Below, piece by piece: positions 36,940 to 47,999 of a stretch of DNA of 64,000 bases. The stretch lies in the NCBI GenBank assembly GCA_964034945.1, contig OZ035961.1, positions 10,966,001 to 11,030,000 on the forward strand, written 5' to 3'. Numbering within the stretch: the stretch's first letter is position 1; each line of letters opens with the position of its first letter. Origin of the DNA: Chrysopilus asiliformis. Lineage: Eukaryota; Arthropoda; Insecta; Diptera; Rhagionidae. Under the pieces are notes generated by a model, which worked only from the letters and a program-made list of their open reading frames with translations, was not told the origin of the DNA and did not search any database. Made by a program: the position numbers and the translations under genes.

Positions 36940-39040
36940 TGAACATATATAAAATAAATGAGGTGTAGGAGAATAGCCACCTTAGCTCTTCAAAAATGCA
37001 TTTAAGTAAAAAATAATCGAAATTTAATGCTCAATCGCATTAAAGGTAATGTCACTTGTTTTTAACCTTGAAAATATAATATGATCTAATTTACCTCCAC
37101 TTATATGGATTTAAGGATTAGATGATTTTGTTTTAAGTTTAAGGTCATAACATATTTCAATTAGTTCCACCAATATGATCACAATTATTTTATCCTTAGC
37201 TCATACGTAAGTCCATGATTTGGAAAATTTGATGTCTTATCGCATCACATCACAAAACATTACCTCGTCAAAATATACCATCATTTATATGGCGAACGAT
37301 GAAGAAAAATGCCTAAACGATGAAGTTTTATGTTGGAATTTCACTCTTTGTCACCTTCTTCCATCGACTACGGTAGGGAAGAAGAAAAACTGGGAAAATC
37401 CTATGGATTTCAGGCAGTACTTAAAAATAAATAAAAATGAAGGATATCTTATCTTTATCTATCGATAACATCCTTTTTATTGATTCCTAGCCTCTGAATT
37501 TGTTATCCGAACTTATAAAAAACATAAAAGTCGCCATAAATATAAATGTTAGACGATGTAATGACAAAAAACAAGTTAGAAGATCATTTGGTATATCCCA
37601 GAGGTACTTTTCAACTTCAATAATATTTCGTTAAAAACTTTTCTTTCGGTTCCTGAACAGTACAGTCCATAACTTTTAGTTAAAAATTTAATAATCTGCC
37701 CATTTCGTCTTGTAAATCAGAAAACTTTTCCTAGAATGAAATTCAAGGAATTTGACTAAAATTAAATGTTATGTCGTTGTGCGAAGATTATCTGAGCCTT
37801 CAAGGTTAAGATGTTATATTGAAACTAGAATTTCATTTGATTCCAAAAAAAAAACAGTGTTTCATGATAAACGCAATTAATGAAAATCTTTTAATGAAAA
37901 GCAATTGTGAGCCCCTCATGGAAATGGAATTTAAATCGTAATCCCTAGTTTCCTATTTCTGCGATAAAGTATATTCGTAATTCGAACAAATCCATGTAAC
38001 ACTCGTGTGAATGAATTTTCATTAGCAAATCAAAAATAAAACACGCACAACAAATTTTTTTTTAGTTCTCACGAAGAAGCTTTCACGTAATTTTGCCCGA
38101 ATTTCGCGAAAGGATAAATTATGCGGCTGGTTTGGTGACATTAGGTCTTATCTATCAAATGAATGCCATTAAATGAAAATCCTCGACGAGTTCAATGACC
38201 ACGAAACCTTTTCAGGAACCTCCCGGCTCGTAGGCATCTGAAATTGTCGCTTCTGGGCTTTTAGGTGCTTAGGCTCGCACAAAATCCGGGATTTATTCAT
38301 ATGAAATATTACATTTTCCTGGGGGCAATCTGGTTACAAGATTAGGCTGTGGTTTGCATTAATCATCAATTTAATAACTAATTTTGAAAGCATTTATCTT
38401 TTGGTGGAGTCAAAAGTATTTTCTAGTTTGTCAGTAGGTGGATAATGATGATGCTTTGCTAAATTTGGGTTAATGAACCGAGAAAGTGATATTTATATTT
38501 AAGCAAATCCGCAATTTTTTTGAGAAAAAAAAACAATTTGAAAAAAAGTATTAAGTAAATAAAAACTAAATAAAAAACTTCAAAAATCAGAAAAAAATCT
38601 TTTAAGCTTCAAAAACTAGAAAAAATCTTTTATCTTTTATATGAAATTCTAAACGCTGCAGTTTTACTCCCGCAGGGTCATCTCCATGCCCCACATCTCT
38701 ATGTTCGCGCGTGTGTCCATTCGTTGGTAATTCAAAAACTATTGAATCGACTTGAACCAAACTTTTTGCGTCAGGTTTTTACAAACGTACAAAACGTAGT
38801 TTTTAAAGGCTCATACTCCAGCACCTAAGACCCAACAGAGCCCGGTGGTCGGGTCATGTAACTGAAATAAATGCAAATTACCTGCAACAGACAGTCTTCT
38901 GCGGTAGATTGTTAACAACAATGCGACAAGTAAGATCTAACTCCAGTTGGCAAGCCGACGTTGACCAAAATGGGAAGAAAATTGGAATAGAAGACATCGA
39001 CTCGCCACCGAGACTTCTGATGAGAAATATTGCGGCAGAC
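36940..39040. other. Gene-free stretch
   Basis: No gene. Around 38690-38800 there is repeat-style text (attcaaaaactattgaatcg, cttgaaccaaactttttgcg) like the arms of core-repeat elements. At 38930-39080 a plus-strand peptide SWQADVDQNGKKIGIEDID is faintly like a LINE C-terminus but is too decayed to call. Confidence 0.35.
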
Positions 39041-39041
39041 C

Positions 39042-39508
39042 AAGACAATAAATCGGTTGCAGTGTTGAAGACGAACTAGTGTTTCTTCGCGGAAAAAAGT
39101 TATCAGTAAATTCATCTACAATTTTTGTTGATTAATCAATTTATCTAACCAGAACAAGTTTTTGTCTGCTTTTGTCGGTATTTTAACTATTTTTTCAACG
39201 AAAATTGTAGGTAAATTTACTAAAACCATTTTTCTGTGTTTAAGACAGGAAATCGGTTGCAGTGTCAAAGAAGAAGACTAGTGTTTCTTCGCGGAAAAAA
39301 GTTATGAGTAGATTCATCTACAATTTTTGTTGATTTTCAGTCAACTACAAAAAATAGTTGAATTACCGACAAAAGTAGACAATTAGCTGCTAAAAAGTAG
39401 TCAATTTATCTAACCAGACCAAGTTATTGTCTACTTTTGTCGGTGGTTTAACTATTTTTTCAACGAAAATTGTAGGTGAATTTACTAAAACCATTTTTTT
39501 GTGTTTAA
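39042..39508. repeat. Tandem duplication of a foldback-containing unit
   Basis: Two units start AAGACA(A/G)(T/G)AAATCGGTTGCAGTG at 39042 and 39242. The first is 200 bp and the second 267 bp. Both share CTAGTGTTTCTTCGCGGAAAA and TTCATCTACAATTTTTGTTGA near the start and end TGTGTTTAAG. The second keeps about 67 extra bases, which make a foldback: ATTACCGACAAAAGTAGACAA faces TTGTCTACTTTTGTCGGT, and the outer TACAATTTTTGTTGA faces TCAACGAAAATTGTA. The first unit has lost most of the left arm. Confidence 0.75.
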
Positions 39509-39509
39509 G

Positions 39510-41440
39510 GTAACTTTGCGATACCTTGGCTTCTAAGCCCTTCCTACCTCTGCTATCACTTAAACCGTTGAAGAACTTTTAATCCAGATTTTATTGTTTG
39601 ACAAGACAGATTTTATTCCGCAAGAAAGATTTTCACCCCAAGAAATATGTCTCGTATAGGTACCTATTGAAGGTACTGAAACAGAACATCCTCTTCTAAT
39701 ATCTACTAGATTTCTAAAGCAGTAATGGCCCGGTTTTCACCATTGCTCAAATTCTAACCAAGAAAATTTTTTGAGAATTAAAATTTACTCCACTGTGATC
39801 CCTTTCCCCTAAAATCTGCTGGACCCGTAAAAGGATTTAGACTCAGTCGTTTCTGCATTTTCAATCAAATTTTAAATTTTCCAGACCCTTTCTTCCGCTT
39901 TTCAATTTAATAACATGTGGTATCGCAACAAGTTTACACATTTTCCAATATGTGTAATATTTCAATTGTTGCAATAATATGATAAATTGTGATTGAATGT
40001 TTCACTACTTGTCCGTGACCTAAATACAGTGAACAATCCCAAATGCGAAAAGAACATTTTTTTTTTCTAAATCACTACAGATTTTACCGCCGTCTAATGC
40101 GAGACTACAATGGATATAAAACTCTGAAACCACTTGGGGTGAAAACGTGAAACCCCTCTCGTATGACACTTTTATAATAAGTATATACAAATTCTTGTCT
40201 TCATAAAAACATGTGTTCATAAAAAAGATAGTTTCTTTCAATTTTTCTCGACTTTTTTCCATTTAACAGATTTTCTACTTGCCACGACATCCGCATTGTT
40301 ACCAGTTTCGAGTTTTCCAATTTTCTTTTTTTTCAGTTTTCTTTTTTTGTAGTTTTATGTCAAATATGGAAATTCACACGTAAAAGCATCAAGGCTTGAG
40401 TATCTACAAATGTTTGAAGTCCTTCAACAGGAGGCATCTGCTCAAAGGTATTTTATCTATAATAATAGACAGAGATGTTCTAAGATTTCTGCAATTCCTG
40501 TCTGTTTCATCGTCTACACGAAAATATGTTATTCTGCTCCAGGTCGAAAAAATATAACCACAGAACAATGATATGCTTGTATGCATTTTCCTTAGTTTCA
40601 AGTGTTTTTTAGAATACGAAACAGACATAAAAGGATACTCCTTAGGCTTGCACTTGGCAGCATCTCGTCAGGGATATCACAAATTACTCATCAAAAGAAA
40701 TAATTTTTGGGGATTTGTTCTTTCTGTTTGAGGGGGTTTTTTTTGGTTGTTAAAAAACAATACCATAATCACAAATGTGACACTTTTTGAGTGACAGAAC
40801 ATTAATAACCCAAGAAATCAACCCACTATAAAAGAAATACTCAACAAAGAGCTCAGAGCTTTTATTTCACCCGACACCGTGTCAAAATAAAACCAAGAGC
40901 AAAATTCTAGATTGAAAATTTATCTTTTTATGTACATAGAATATTATACACGAGCACTAGAAGTTTCTATTATTTTGTCTAGTGTATCTTATTTCCTGCC
41001 ACAAATAGTGACAGGTTGTCGTTTAGTATGATCTTGAAACAAAGTTTTAGATTTGAATGAATTTTCCACTACATTTAGATCTTATTATGTTGCGGTGTGT
41101 TTTATAAAATGACATCGCGGTATGCTTTTCAGTAAAAAAAATTGCTTACAGATTTTGCTACATTCGCAATTAAGCCTAAAATGTTTGTAAATACATTTAT
41201 GTAACCGAATTTCCACAATGATAACTGAACCTTTGATTTAACAGAACTAGATATGGTTGGAAAAATTAATAATTCTTGTGTAGAGAAATACTCAAGTCTG
41301 CTGTCGCCAGAATGTTAAGAAAATTTCTTACATCGAACGCAGTGGAAATAAGTTTCCATTCATAAAGTAAAGTTTCTTGTCGCCAAATCTGCCACAAAAG
41401 ATGTTTGAATTAATTAAAATTTACAGATATTAATTTGCGT
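39510..41440. other. Gene-free stretch
   Basis: No supportable gene. Decayed interspersed-repeat text lies around 39530-39890. Open frames of 60-80 codons are unrecognised. Confidence 0.35.
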
Positions 41441-41600
41441 CGTTTTTTGAAATTCTTTGACACAAAATATTGTTAAAAAATATCAGTTGTGTCTATCACA
41501 AAACTTTCGTCTGCAATATTTTGTCTCGGAAAAAATATGTGAAAAATAATATTTTTTTTCAAATATCTCGAGAACCGTTAAAAATACGTTAAAACCATTA
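41440..41600 (-). mobile_element. Family B element 3' fragment, reversed
   Basis: The minus strand reads TTAACGGTTCTCGAGATATTTG, then GAGACAAAATATTGCAGAC and ATAGACACAACTGATATTTTT, in the same order as the end of the 18385 copy (AACAGTTCACGAGATATTT, AATATTGCAGAGC, ACAACTGATATTTTTG). Confidence 0.55.
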
Positions 41601-41624
41601 AAGCAAAATATGCTGGAAATATAA

Positions 41625-42632
41625 TCATACTAATATATAAAAATGAGTTGGTGTCTGTCTGTCTGTCTGTTCCTCTTTCACGCAAAAACGGCTGAATCGA
41701 TTAACTTGAAATTTGGCATAAGTATCTGTGGTAGTTCTGGTTCCAACATATGCATACGGAAAAGTATCGCGATGGGTGGGGGGAGTAAGGGGAGGGGGTA
41801 AAGTGATTTCGAAACTTAGTTTTTGCGCTATGTTACTCTTTCGCGCGGAACCTACTGAACCGATTGGCCTGAAATTTGGCATAGATATTCGTCGGGCGTC
41901 CAGCCCCACCATAGACCCATTAAAAAGTAGCCCGAGAGGTGGAGAAGTAAGGGGAGGGGGTAAAGTAATCTGGAAACTTAGTTTTCCCTCTATGTTACCT
42001 TTTGGGGGGAAACTACAAAACCTACATTCGACCAAGACTTGAGTACAATTCGCACATTTGGACTGGAGCCTCAAAAACTGTCCTGCAACTGCTGGACCGA
42101 ATTCAAAAACGTGCAATCCGCCGACTGATTGGAGACAAATCTTTGACAGATTCATTGCCGTCTCTTGAGCATCGTCGCTCTGTTGGGGTACTCAGCATAT
42201 TCTATAGATATTTTCATGGGAAATGTTCCACCGAAATTTCCCAACTTATTCCTCCACGGTATGTTTTCCCTAGACCCTTTCGTGCAGCTGAACGCGCACA
42301 CGACTTCTTTCTTGAGCCTCCCCGTTTTCGTACAGTAAAGTTTAGGGGTTCCTTTATTCCGCGAACAACAAGACTTTGGAACGATCTACCATCCAATGTG
42401 TTCCCCCAGGACTATAACCCGCAGAAGTTCAAGGAGAACATACACCGACATCTCCTTCTGTCCTTCCGACCATCCTGAGCTGTGCTTCGGCATTAAAGGG
42501 TCTTCCCCTAAGCTCTGGCTGGAACTATAAAAAAAAACTACCGAGCCGATTGGCCTGAAGTTTAGCTCCAACATAGACCATCAAAAAAAATTTGAAAAAA
42601 CTTAACCCGGTAACGACGGGTATGCAAGCTAG
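41625..42632 (+). mobile_element. Non-autonomous Helitron, complete ends
   Basis: The 5' end is TCATACTAATATATAAA at 41625. The 3' end is CTAG at 42629-42632, preceded by a hairpin ACCCG-GTAACGA-CGGGT (42605-42621). It sits between A (41624) and T (42633), as Helitrons do. Inside are three diverged modules, each with a phrase like CTGAACCGATTGGCCTGAAATTTGGCATA and GTAAGGGGAGGGGGTAAAGT. The third module is interrupted by a LINE. There are no Rep-helicase sequences, so it relies on an autonomous partner. Confidence 0.85.
42017..42534 (+). mobile_element. 5'-truncated LINE nested in the Helitron
   Basis: An open frame to 42478 encodes about 153 residues of a non-LTR reverse transcriptase C-terminus: YIRPRLEYNSHIWTGASK, LLDRIQKRAIRRLIGD, LEHRRSVGVLSIFYRYFHGK, FIPRTTRLWNDLPSNVFP and FKENIHRHLL. 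This is the thumb/connection region and C-terminus common in CR1/L2-like and jockey-like elements; the polymerase core is missing. It ends in a short A-rich tail (TATAAAAAAAA). A 7-bp target duplication AAACTAC flanks it (42010-42016 and 42535-42541). Removing insert and one duplication restores a normal third Helitron module. The frame has no stop, so the insertion is fairly recent, but as a fragment it cannot move itself. Confidence 0.85.
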
Positions 42633-42639
42633 TTTTTAA

Positions 42640-43718
42640 TAAATTTGGTTGTAGACATTTTTGTATGAAAATGCATGTTTTACTTGGGCCCTTTTCTTCT
42701 TTTCAAGATTGACAATTTAAGAAACACTATTTAAGAAACCGAAAATTTGAAGGTCCTTACATTGCCAAATGAAAAGGCTAATATTCAAATACAATTGATC
42801 AGTTTCGAATGACGCACAGAAATATTTTTTGATATTTAAAAAGAGTTTTTTTTCGGAATCAACTCAAAAAAAATTCACGTGTTCACAGCATGAGATTTTT
42901 AAAATTATTTTTAAATTACTAGATTTCTATTGAAAATTTTTTGTTTTGTGTTTGATTTTTTTCATTAAACACAACATAAAAAAAAATTCAGAAATGCTGT
43001 GAAAAATTGTAACACTTTCAATTTCCCAAATCTCCTCGTTTAATGGCGTTTTCATCCCACGAATTTATGAAAAAAGGTCAGGAAAATTATTTTATCAACT
43101 TAAAAATACATTAACCTTCTGATCCCTATCAGCCATACTTAATGTTGCTGTATGTAAGCCCAAGGAATGTTATCCGCTTAAGCATATCAAAGCCTGTTGA
43201 AATGCTTAAATATGTTTACCCAGTGGATTTGTTACAAAGAAAATCATTTCGACAAACATCCTCTGGCAAACTGGAAAAATCACATATACTAACACACACA
43301 CACACACACACACGTTGAAAAGTCACAGTCACACTTTCCCATTGACTTTTCTACTCACAGTTTTTTTTTATTTGTTTTTTTTTCTCAGATTTTTCATTTT
43401 AACATTCAAATATCATGAAGCGAAATGAAAAGTCATCGGGACCGGATAAAAATTCTATTTCTGAGAGGGAAGATTTTTTGTCTTTATATTTTTTGGTAGC
43501 AAAATTAAGGAAATTAAGGCGGAAGGTTGCCAGTTAAGTTGATATTTAGGAAATCAATTTTGTTGCTAGTAAATCAGGTTCTGCGGTGGAAATTAGGCAC
43601 AGGCGCCGACCTAATTTTCAACAATGGAACGACCCTTATAAGGAAATGAATAATTAAGGATAGACCCTGGCAAATATACGTAAAATATTACACACTAAAA
43701 GTGTCATATAGAGACTAA
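42640..43718. other. Gene-free stretch with (AC)n
   Basis: No gene. A dinucleotide (AC)n repeat lies at 43292-43313. Confidence 0.5.
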
Positions 43719-44102
43719 TGCTACATTTACACGAATGACAAATTTGTCATTTTTTTCTTGTCATTATGTTAATTCCCGTGTAAATGGCATAATTTTTGTA
43801 ATTTTTTCTGTCAGAAAATGTCAATCTCTCATAAAAGAATGAACTTGTCCATTCTTTTATGCCAGATTGTCATTCGTACAAACGCAATATTAGTTATGAC
43901 AAAAGTTGAATACTAAAGTTGTCATAACTAATATTGCGTTTGCACGAATGACAATCTGGCATAAAAGAATGGACAAGTTCATTCTTTTATGAGAGATTGA
44001 CATTTTCTGACAGAAAAAATTACAAAAATTATGCCATTTACACGGGAATTAACATAATGACAAGAAAAAAATGACAAATTTGTCATTCGTGTAAATGTAG
44101 CA
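43719..44102. mobile_element. Near-perfect palindromic MITE, 182-bp arms
   Basis: The left arm 43719-43900 and right arm 43921-44102 are each 182 bp and, compared base by base as reverse complements, differ at one position (A at 43878 against G in the partner). The loop is 20 nt. Ends are TGCTACATTTACACGAATGA. TAA flanks both sides (43716-43718 and 44103-44105). A TWA duplication fits PIF/Harbinger, though the ends are not diagnostic. Each arm has its own nested palindromes, for example ATGACAAATTTGTCAT and ATAAAAGAATG...CATTCTTTTAT. It encodes nothing. If transcribed through, it would give a long double-stranded RNA hairpin. Confidence 0.9.
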
Positions 44103-44105
44103 TAA

Positions 44106-46555
44106 TAATATGTGAAATTATGGAAAATTTTCAGCATAAATGTTACAAAACGGTTACAGAAACTTTAATTGGGCGCCACTTGAGTTGAAATTACGTTCCT
44201 GTAACTGCATATAAAAAGAACATAAATTTATTTCATCGAGTTTTTTGACCGGGCCCCAGTTGATCGTTGTCGCACTTAAATTCGCATGTCGGAAAAGTGA
44301 ATTTGATCCAGCAAAAACGTCTCAAGATAAAGTGCCGCAATTTCCACAATTCCTAGTCGATTTTTTCCTTAGTTTGGTAACTGCAAAAGTTCAACAACAA
44401 TGAAAAGATGAAGAAGGTCTTCCCTTTTTCGTGTAATCTTATACGGTTTTTGTAAAGTTTCCAACCATGTCTGAGCATAAGATTTGCTTTATGCTGCTAG
44501 AGAAGTGAAAAAAAATCTAAAAGAACAACTATGCAACTTTATGTATACGCAGCGATATCTTAGCATAAAATTTTAGTGTTTTGTCTGCGTGTCTAATAAA
44601 TTTAGATATTTTTCTCGAAACAGAACCGCAGCCAATTTAATTTTATCGCGACCGCAAACGTAACTTCTGAAAATCGTTACAACATCGCAAAAAGAGAAAT
44701 AAATATTAAAGCAAATACAGTGGGAGGTAACTACTTGTGAATCATTATTCAACCTATTTTTTTATTAAAGTTACGATTTCTTAAAAATCTTTTAGACATA
44801 GAAACCACCAGAAAATTTTTCTCAACCTGTTTTTCCTGCTCGAGTATATTCGAGGATGCATTCCACATCATAATTCGAGCACATCCTACTAACATTTTTC
44901 GTGTATGTCAGGTATCTGCCACTTTTTAAGATAGTGGCAGATACTTTTCATGCCATAAAGATTCTAGTAGGAGTGATTTAATTTTCAAAATATCACGTAT
45001 TACGATTATCGTGTCGTTTTCGACGGTAGTCGTTTTACGTGTTGTTTTTGGTAGAAAAGTACTAACAACACGTAAAACGACTCTTGCCGAAAGCGACACG
45101 ACATTCGGAATGCGGGTGTATGTAATTATGGTGAAATGTCCAACCAAAATCTAGTAAAAACATCAAAATTTGAAATAAAAATTTATAACAAATTCAAAAT
45201 GACTTCAACTGGTGATTCTGCCTTATGAAAATTCCTTTCCATGAACATTCTTTCATGGCAAGCATGTGTAGGAGTAAAAGTTTTTGGCATATAGTAATAA
45301 AAACGTTTTAAACATTTACCTCCGAAACGACAGCGTATGCAACACGTATACCTACATGAAAATGTTTTTCAGTGCCAAGAGTTTCAGTTATCGAAACTAA
45401 TGTGCTAAAATACACAAAAAAGGTCGGATTCCCAACAAAAAAAACCTATCAGGCGCGTGGGACGCCACGTTTTAGGGAAGAAATCCTTTAGTTCGATTGG
45501 CATGTTTTAATGTAAGTGTGGAATTATTTCTAATTGGCATAGGAAAGGCAGCCAACGTGGGGAGAAGACACCAAAAAAGCCAATTAAGACGCAAGGACGA
45601 AGGTCAGGAGTTATTGACCGATACCTCGAGTCCAATGTCAGCACAATCAACGATCCGAATAAAATTCGTATATGTGGAGTATCCCTTCGAGAGACAAAGA
45701 TAAACTAAAATGTGGGATGAGGATTACCGAAGGACCCTCCGGTTAAGAAACTATCATGTCTCGTGCAAAATGAAATCCGAAAACTTTCGTTTTGGTAGTT
45801 TGGTCCTGGCTCCAGGGATCAAGTGAAACGTGTAATATGTTCCTGTGTGTTAGCATCATAGGGAATATAGAAGTTCAAGTGCAATTGTATCATTAGGTTG
45901 TTATCATTGGGCCATCTTGGATATTTTCTGTTAATGGAAGAAAACACAAGACAGGAAAAAGCCTTTTTTCTTAAATAGTATAGCGGCTGAGGGATGATTT
46001 TACCCGATTGAACCGTTTGATATGCTGATAATATGAGGTTTGGATATATTTTGTATCTATTTTAGCAGATGTTCGGACATTGAAAGGGATCTTCATTTAT
46101 CAAAACAGATCTTTGATTAAGGATAGGTACCTTAAGATAATTGAAATCAATGCTGAACAATTCTTTTACTGTTTTGTGATTCCCCTCTGATTTTCATTCA
46201 TTTAATATAAAAAACTTATTTTATTATTTCTTCTTTGCTTTTGTCATTCGATTTTATCTGCGGAAGTAATTGCCATTTGCTGGGAGTAAAACTGTTGGAT
46301 TGCTTAGCAGATACTTTTGATTCACTTAGCAACAAAGTTTTAGTTTCTTATGTTTCCTAGAAAGTAATTTTATATGCCAGTAATTCTGAGAAAATGGTTG
46401 TAATTTCCACAGAAATTACGCAAAGGAAAGTGATTCTTTTTTTTCTGGAATTATATAATAGCCATAGCAGTTTTGACTTTTCATATGAATCATTCTAGGA
46501 TTTTTCATAATGTCGGAAAAAAATGTCTTCGGTATTTGAAAACCGCTACACAAAT
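44106..46555. other. Gene-free stretch with two hairpins
   Basis: No gene. A 12-bp perfect hairpin lies at 44912-44923/44933-44944 (GTATCTGCCACT). A 37-bp imperfect foldback lies at 45010-45046/45064-45100 (TCGTTTTACGTGTTGTT facing AACAACACGTAAAACGA). The 68-codon open frame at 45497 is unrecognised. Confidence 0.45.
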
Positions 46556-46559
46556 TGTG

Positions 46560-47130
46560 TGTCTATTAATAAGTCTGTTAGTATGTTAGTCTGTCTATCT
46601 GTCTGTCTGTCTATCTGTCTGTCTATCTGTCGGTCCGTCTGTCTGTCTGTCCGTCTGTCTGTCTGTCCATCCGTCTGCCCGTGAACACCATAACTTTCGA
46701 AATGATTGAGCTGGAGACTTGAAATTTTGTATAGTTACGTTTCTCGTAAATGCCTACGCTAAGTTTTTGAACGGGAAAAATTTGACCATTGCCTCTCCCC
46801 CCCTCCATACAAACAAAACAGTTTTTTGCAATTTTCTTGAAACCGGTGAGTTATATTAAAAAAATTATAACGGTAAAATGTGTTAAGAATAGAATTCTAC
46901 ATAACTAAGCTATACATCAAAATTTGATCGGACAACTGCTTCTTCCTTCTCATATACCAATGGAATACTTTTTTCCTGCTTTCTCGAAAAAAGCGCATCG
47001 TATCGAAAATTTTATAGAGATAAAATGTGTTTAGAATATGATTTTACATAACTTATCTATACATAAAAATCCAGTACAAATGGAATTTTTTAAATATACA
47101 TTTGGTCTGGCATCATACAGAGTATTTGAG
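46560..47130 (+). mobile_element. Family B core-repeat element
   Basis: The core at 46588-46680 mixes GTCTGTCTATCT and CCGTCTGTCTGT. It is followed by GTGAACACCATAACTTTCGAAATG, ATTGAGCTGGAGACTTGAAATT, TATAGTTACGTTTCTCGTAAATG and a CCCCTCCATACAAACAAAAC phrase, as in the 18385 copy. The left end seems to be replaced by TTAGTCTGTTAGT satellite words. Confidence 0.65.
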
Positions 47131-47263
47131 GTTTGCCCTTGGCAATTGTAATTGTCCTTATGTTTTTATTCCATAGTCAATAAAAATTTTCACCTTTTTC
47201 TGAAAAAATACCACATTTTGAGCATATCAAAATATCGGTTATTCACCATTGTTAAGAATTTTT

Positions 47264-47410
47264 ACCACAATTTTCCGGAAAACTGTTGATCGGAAAATTC
47301 TAAAACTTTTTGAAAGTCATATTCGACCAAAAAGTTTTACCACAATTTTCCGGAAAACTGTTGATCGCAAAATTCTGAAACTTTTTGAAACTCATGTTCG
47401 ACCAAAAAGT
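47264..47410. repeat. 75-bp tandem duplication
   Basis: Two copies of a 75-bp unit start ACCACAATTTTCCGGAAAAC at 47264 and 47339, with few differences. The open frame through it (RKTVDRKILKLFE twice) exists because the period is a multiple of three, and it continues into satellite words. I do not consider it a gene. Confidence 0.9.
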
Positions 47411-47473
47411 AGCGTCCTCAAAAATTTTCATGAAAAAATTTCAACGCGTCTTGGAGCGGCGAAAAATGAGTTA

Positions 47474-47600
47474 ATCTATCTGTTAGACTTTGTGTTAATC
47501 TGTACATTAGTCTGTTTATTAGTCTCTTCATTACTCTGTTTGTTGGTCTCTAAGTTAATTTATCTATTAGCCTCTTTTTTAGCCCGTCTGTCTTTTTTAA
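47474..47600. repeat. Decayed TTAGTCTG satellite
   Basis: Irregular repeats of the words TTAGTCTGT, TTAATCTGT and TTAGTCTCT, a decayed relative of the 8-bp array at 5815-5928. It runs up to the 5' boundary of the LINE fragment that follows. Confidence 0.6.
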
Positions 47601-47610
47601 CCACGAGCCC

Positions 47611-47996
47611 GAGGTAGGAATTTATACAGGACACGTTCTCAGAGGCGAATACGCTTTCCGGTTGGACCTAGTGGACTCTAACCTGTGCAGGAGCTGCAAG
47701 GAGCCCGGAACAGCAGAAACCCTAGAACATTTATTATGTGAATGCCCTGCGTTGGCAAGAGCAAGGCTCCAGCATCTGGGCGGGCACTCGATTGGAAGCC
47801 TAGAGGTAGCTTCCAATTTGGACCTGAAAAAACTCTTGAACTTCGCGCTGGCTACGGGAGTCTTTGAACTCACAAAGACATAGCCATAACGAAAAGTAGG
47901 ACTTAGGCATCCATTGTGGTAGCGCTATGGACCCTAGCGGTCTATGCGAGGCCCTGCAATCTAGCAGGTCGCCACCGAACCTAACCTAACCTAATC
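47611..47996 (+). mobile_element. 5'-truncated LINE with zinc knuckle and 3' UTR
   Basis: The frame reads GIYTGHVLRGEYAFRLDLVD, then CRSCKEPGTAETLEHLLCEC, PALARARLQHLG, and ends at TAG 47881-47883. The TGH word and the Cys-x2-Cys...His-x4-Cys knuckle are the usual C-terminus of insect I/R1/LOA-group elements. The 3' UTR contains TGTGGTAGCGCTATGGACCC and ends in (CTAAC) repeats at 47979-47994. No RNase H or polymerase remains. It is intact in frame, so relatively young. The clade is inferred from the knuckle pattern only. Confidence 0.75.
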
Positions 47997-47999
47997 TAG

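Noticed and set aside
38930..39080. LINE C-terminus SWQADVDQNGKKIGIEDID
   Set aside because: Only the first third fits the LINE pattern; the DR...W part is absent.
42002..42478. Host gene exon captured by a Helitron
   Set aside because: The peptide is a LINE reverse-transcriptase C-terminus and is bounded by a 7-bp target duplication.
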